The notes under the pieces: generated by a model
What the model was told of the DNA's origin: nothing
The model's database searches: none
The model's input: only the letters and a program-made list of their open reading frames with translations
Made by a program: the position numbers and the translations under genes
NCBI GenBank assembly: GCA_009773645.1
Contig: WSYB01000020.1
Span: 1 to 64,000 of the forward strand
Source of the DNA: Geobacteraceae bacterium
Lineage (GTDB): Bacteria; Desulfobacterota; Desulfuromonadia; Geobacterales; Geobacteraceae
Length of the DNA stretch: 64,000 bases
Reading direction: 5' to 3'
Shown here: positions 61,701 through 64,000 of the stretch, in pieces
Layout of the letters: each line of letters opens with the position of its first letter
How positions within the stretch are numbered: the first letter of the stretch is position 1

Positions 61701-61942
61701 ATATACCTCATATTCCGCGCGGGAAACCGCTCTATCAGGCTATTGATGAGGCCGATGATGGGGGTCCGCCTGTTCGCGGCAGACGGCACATTACCAAATA
61801 AGGCGGTGATTCTTAATATTCCGGCAACCCAACCAGTTTCTTTTCCCCTCAAGCATACCTCCTGTGCTAAACCATGTTGCAACATCGGCTGCTGTAGTCA
61901 TTTACGTTAAATCAACTTTAGCCTTGACCAATCAAGAATCTG

Positions 61943-62833
61943 TCATTTACAGTCCGTCTCCTGTCTTGCCTCCGGAAAGACACAAAACTCATCCAGTGTC
62001 CCCTTAGCGTTCCACTGGGGAAGCAGGGGACTGGGTCCTTCTATTCTTACCAGCGGCGGTCTGCGCATTGCCAGTCTGTTGATTTTCGCCCAAAGCGTGA
62101 TGTCTCCCCAAAACTGTGGAGGCGTATCATGTGCAGCCACGGACGCGAAGATTTCTGCCGGAGTTTTGCAGCCGGAACGTATCGCCTCCAGAGCCAGTTG
62201 TTCAAGTCGTCCCAGTCCCGTTGCTTCGTCCGGTTGCTCCTGTAGCCAACGAGTCACAGCTGCGGGAATCCATGGCAAAGGAGCGCCATGGCAGTTTGAC
62301 AAATGGATAAACGCACTCTTGTCCTGCAACGCAAACGCTCTGTCTACGCGTTCTGCAAAACTAAATTGTTCCTTGGTCACAGGTTGACGCTGATGGTAAA
62401 CCGAGGCAATCTGGTCGGGCAGAAGCTGTCCAAGCCCGTTGAATGGCATGATTCCGGGGAAAGCATCCACACAAATAAGGTCAGCCGTCTCGATCCCCTT
62501 GACCTTCATGCATGCAAGGATGTGGGAAAGCATCGATTGATCGAAAAGGCAAGCATCAAACCAGAGGACAAGTTCATCATAATCCTTGGCTGTTTCGAGC
62601 TTCATGTACTGGGTCCTTAAAGTCTCCAGGATCTGTTGACTACCCAATCCACCGCCGGTTTCCTCTTCCAGGAATCGGGCACGGGCGTGCAATGTGTCCT
62701 CTTCGGGCCACCCCGGGTTTCTGGGGCCATCGTAAAGGATGTCGTGCCAGACAAACACTTCTCCTGAAATGCCGCTCTTTTGCAGGCTTTCACCCGCCAT
62801 ATCGCCGCTGGTAATATGCAGAAGCCGTTTCAT
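61943..62833 (-). CDS. DUF1835 domain protein
   Basis: A 296-residue protein whose N-terminus MKRLLHITSGDMAGE and WHDILYDGPRNPGW fit the DUF1835 domain. The C-terminal part continues with a DUF3658-like arrangement (LEQLALEAIRSG). The family is of unknown function. AAAGGATTCCT precedes the start at 62833. It follows the S41 peptidase on the same strand, 59 bases away. Confidence 0.75.
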   Translation of the reverse strand: MKRLLHITSGDMAGESLQKSGISGEVFVWHDILYDGPRNPGWPEEDTLHARARFLEEETGGGLGSQQILETLRTQYMKLETAKDYDELVLWFDACLFDQSMLSHILACMKVKGIETADLICVDAFPGIMPFNGLGQLLPDQIASVYHQRQPVTKEQFSFAERVDRAFALQDKSAFIHLSNCHGAPLPWIPAAVTRWLQEQPDEATGLGRLEQLALEAIRSGCKTPAEIFASVAAHDTPPQFWGDITLWAKINRLAMRRPPLVRIEGPSPLLPQWNAKGTLDEFCVFPEARQETDCK

Positions 62834-62892
62834 AGGAATCCTTTGGGTTGGACGCTTGTTCACTTTGGCGAGTTTGCTCGCGTCCACAGGTC

Positions 62893-64000
62893 TTATTTGA
62901 TTTCTTTCAATAGCTCGCGCACAGCCCGTGCTATCTGCGGGTCTTTCCCCTGTGCGTATTCAAGCGGAAAGTGGATCTCGATGTCGGGAGCCACTCCCTT
63001 TCCTTCCAGTTGCTCCCCATCCACCAAAGTGCCGACAGATGCCAAGTAGAGGAGGGAGCCGTCCTGGAGCAGGAAGGGGCGGCCGCCGATGACGGCCCCT
63101 GCCGTTCTTGTGCCGATCACCTTGCCTATTCCGTACTTTTTGAAACCGTAAGCTAAGATCTCCTTGCCGCTTCGCGTCCCGCCATTGACGAGCATCGCCA
63201 CCGGCTTTCGCCACTGGAAATCGACGTCGGTCTTTTTGCCGCTCCGGTCGATATTGGTCAGAACCGGGACCTTCGGGTTGAAGAGGTTGAGATAGACTGG
63301 ATTCGCCCCGCCCCAGCCGTCCCGGAGGTCGAGGATGAGCGCATCCGCATCCTTGAGTCTCCCGAAGGCGATCTCCCCTGTAAGGAGTTCGTGGTACTGC
63401 TCCCCAGCATACGACCAGACATGGACGTAGCCGATTTTCCTTCCCTCTTGCTCAATGACACGGACGCTCTCCTTCATCGCCTTCAGGAAGACATCCGAAG
63501 GATCGATCTCCTCCGGCACAACCGTCACCTCGCGGACACTCTTCGGGTCCTGGGTCGGCTGTACCGCCACCTTCACCATCCTTCCGGTCCTGCCGGCAAA
63601 GGAATCGATCGACCGGTAAACAGCTCTGTCTACCGAGATGATCCGGTCGCCGATCCTGAGTCCGGCCACGTGGGCGGGGCTCCCCTCAAGAACGCCGCTG
63701 ATGAAGGTTCTGCCGCCGACCTCCCTGGTAAAGACGCCGATCCCTGGATAGTGGAGCTTCCCATCGGGGAACAGCCGCCGGATCTCCTCACCCATCGGCC
63801 CTTTGCTGAATATGGCGAGGAGCTGGTAGTACTCTGGCTCTGTCTTGGTGTAGAGGCGGGTGTGTGAAGTCTTCAGCTCGGCGAGCATGCGGTTCACGGT
63901 TTCGGCAAGCGCGTCAGCCGATTTGGCCTGCGCCGCCGGGAGCCGGTATTTCTCCCCCATGGCTTTCCAATCGATGCCGCTAAACCGAGGGTCGTAGAAA
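62893..64000 (-). CDS. S41-family peptidase with PDZ domain (5' end outside the window)
   Basis: At least 368 residues are in view; the frame continues beyond the right edge (FYDPRFSGIDWKAMGEKY spans an internal ATG at 63960), so the start is missing. A PDZ domain lies in GVFTREVGGRTFISGVLEGS and GLRIGDRIISVD. The S41 core shows LILDLRDGWGG and the catalytic Ser in NGGTRSGKEILA with the following lysine. Such proteases process or degrade exported proteins, often in the periplasm. Target unknown. Confidence 0.88.
   Translation of the reverse strand, partial: FYDPRFSGIDWKAMGEKYRLPAAQAKSADALAETVNRMLAELKTSHTRLYTKTEPEYYQLLAIFSKGPMGEEIRRLFPDGKLHYPGIGVFTREVGGRTFISGVLEGSPAHVAGLRIGDRIISVDRAVYRSIDSFAGRTGRMVKVAVQPTQDPKSVREVTVVPEEIDPSDVFLKAMKESVRVIEQEGRKIGYVHVWSYAGEQYHELLTGEIAFGRLKDADALILDLRDGWGGANPVYLNLFNPKVPVLTNIDRSGKKTDVDFQWRKPVAMLVNGGTRSGKEILAYGFKKYGIGKVIGTRTAGAVIGGRPFLLQDGSLLYLASVGTLVDGEQLEGKGVAPDIEIHFPLEYAQGKDPQIARAVRELLKEIK

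Noticed and set aside
61688-61885. Minus-strand frame of 65 codons upstream of the dehydrogenase
   Set aside because: No motif or ribosome site; it crosses into the dehydrogenase start.

Overview
The window reads as chromosomal DNA of a Geobacter-like bacterium (Desulfuromonadota, Geobacteraceae). This rests on a giant c-type cytochrome that mixes CxxCH and CxxxxCH heme sites, a fused malic enzyme-phosphotransacetylase, many chemoreceptors, and the general gene content. It is family-level inference; the species cannot be named from sequence alone.

Region by region. 0-5.4 kb, all minus strand: tmRNA with smpB (ribosome rescue), a helix-hairpin-helix protein, an amidohydrolase, the pantothenate genes panD, panC and panB, and upstream of panB a probable 6S RNA that ends in its own terminator. 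5.4-10.3 kb, minus: a GAF-containing chemoreceptor, phosphofructokinase, a ROK sugar kinase and a HIT protein, separated by hairpin repeats. 10.6-16 kb: malic enzyme (plus), a TonB-like protein, and a large TPR protein. 16-24.5 kb: a second chemoreceptor, a stand-alone Cache sensor, a cytidylate-kinase-like protein, threonine synthase, a HAD nucleotidase, a cysteine-rich PAS/PP2C phosphatase, and a small lipoprotein. 24.7-35 kb: glgC, then minus-strand housekeeping genes (homoserine dehydrogenase, nusB, ribH, ribBA, ribE, ribD, nrdR, dCMP deaminase, a release-factor-like protein, hisG, hisI) plus an HD-domain protein.

The centrepiece is 35.7-53.1 kb. Four tightly spaced plus-strand genes encode secreted proteins: an NHL/Ig-like protein ending in a dockerin-like module, a small lipoprotein with a cohesin-like look, a 2556-residue cytochrome with 57 candidate heme sites, and a 2119-residue protein with two SBBP beta-propellers and about twelve fibronectin-III-like domains. 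I infer one extracellular electron-transfer or surface-assembly operon. A 19-codon reading frame with a perfect ribosome binding site follows it.

53-64 kb is an accessory, decaying region: a dipeptidase, small hypotheticals, a REP-associated transposase with flanking inverted repeats, and a run of broken genes (racemase tail, frameshifted methyltransferase, transglutaminase tail, regulator tail, enoyl-CoA hydratase tail, frameshifted short-chain dehydrogenase). Intact genes among them are an enoyl-CoA hydratase, a CYTH protein, a methyltransferase, a DUF1835 protein and an S41 peptidase cut by the window end.

A pattern that cuts across the window is a set of intergenic stem-loops. Their arms are built from degenerate 5-8 bp tandem units, the unit differs at each locus, and several lie on or next to stop codons.
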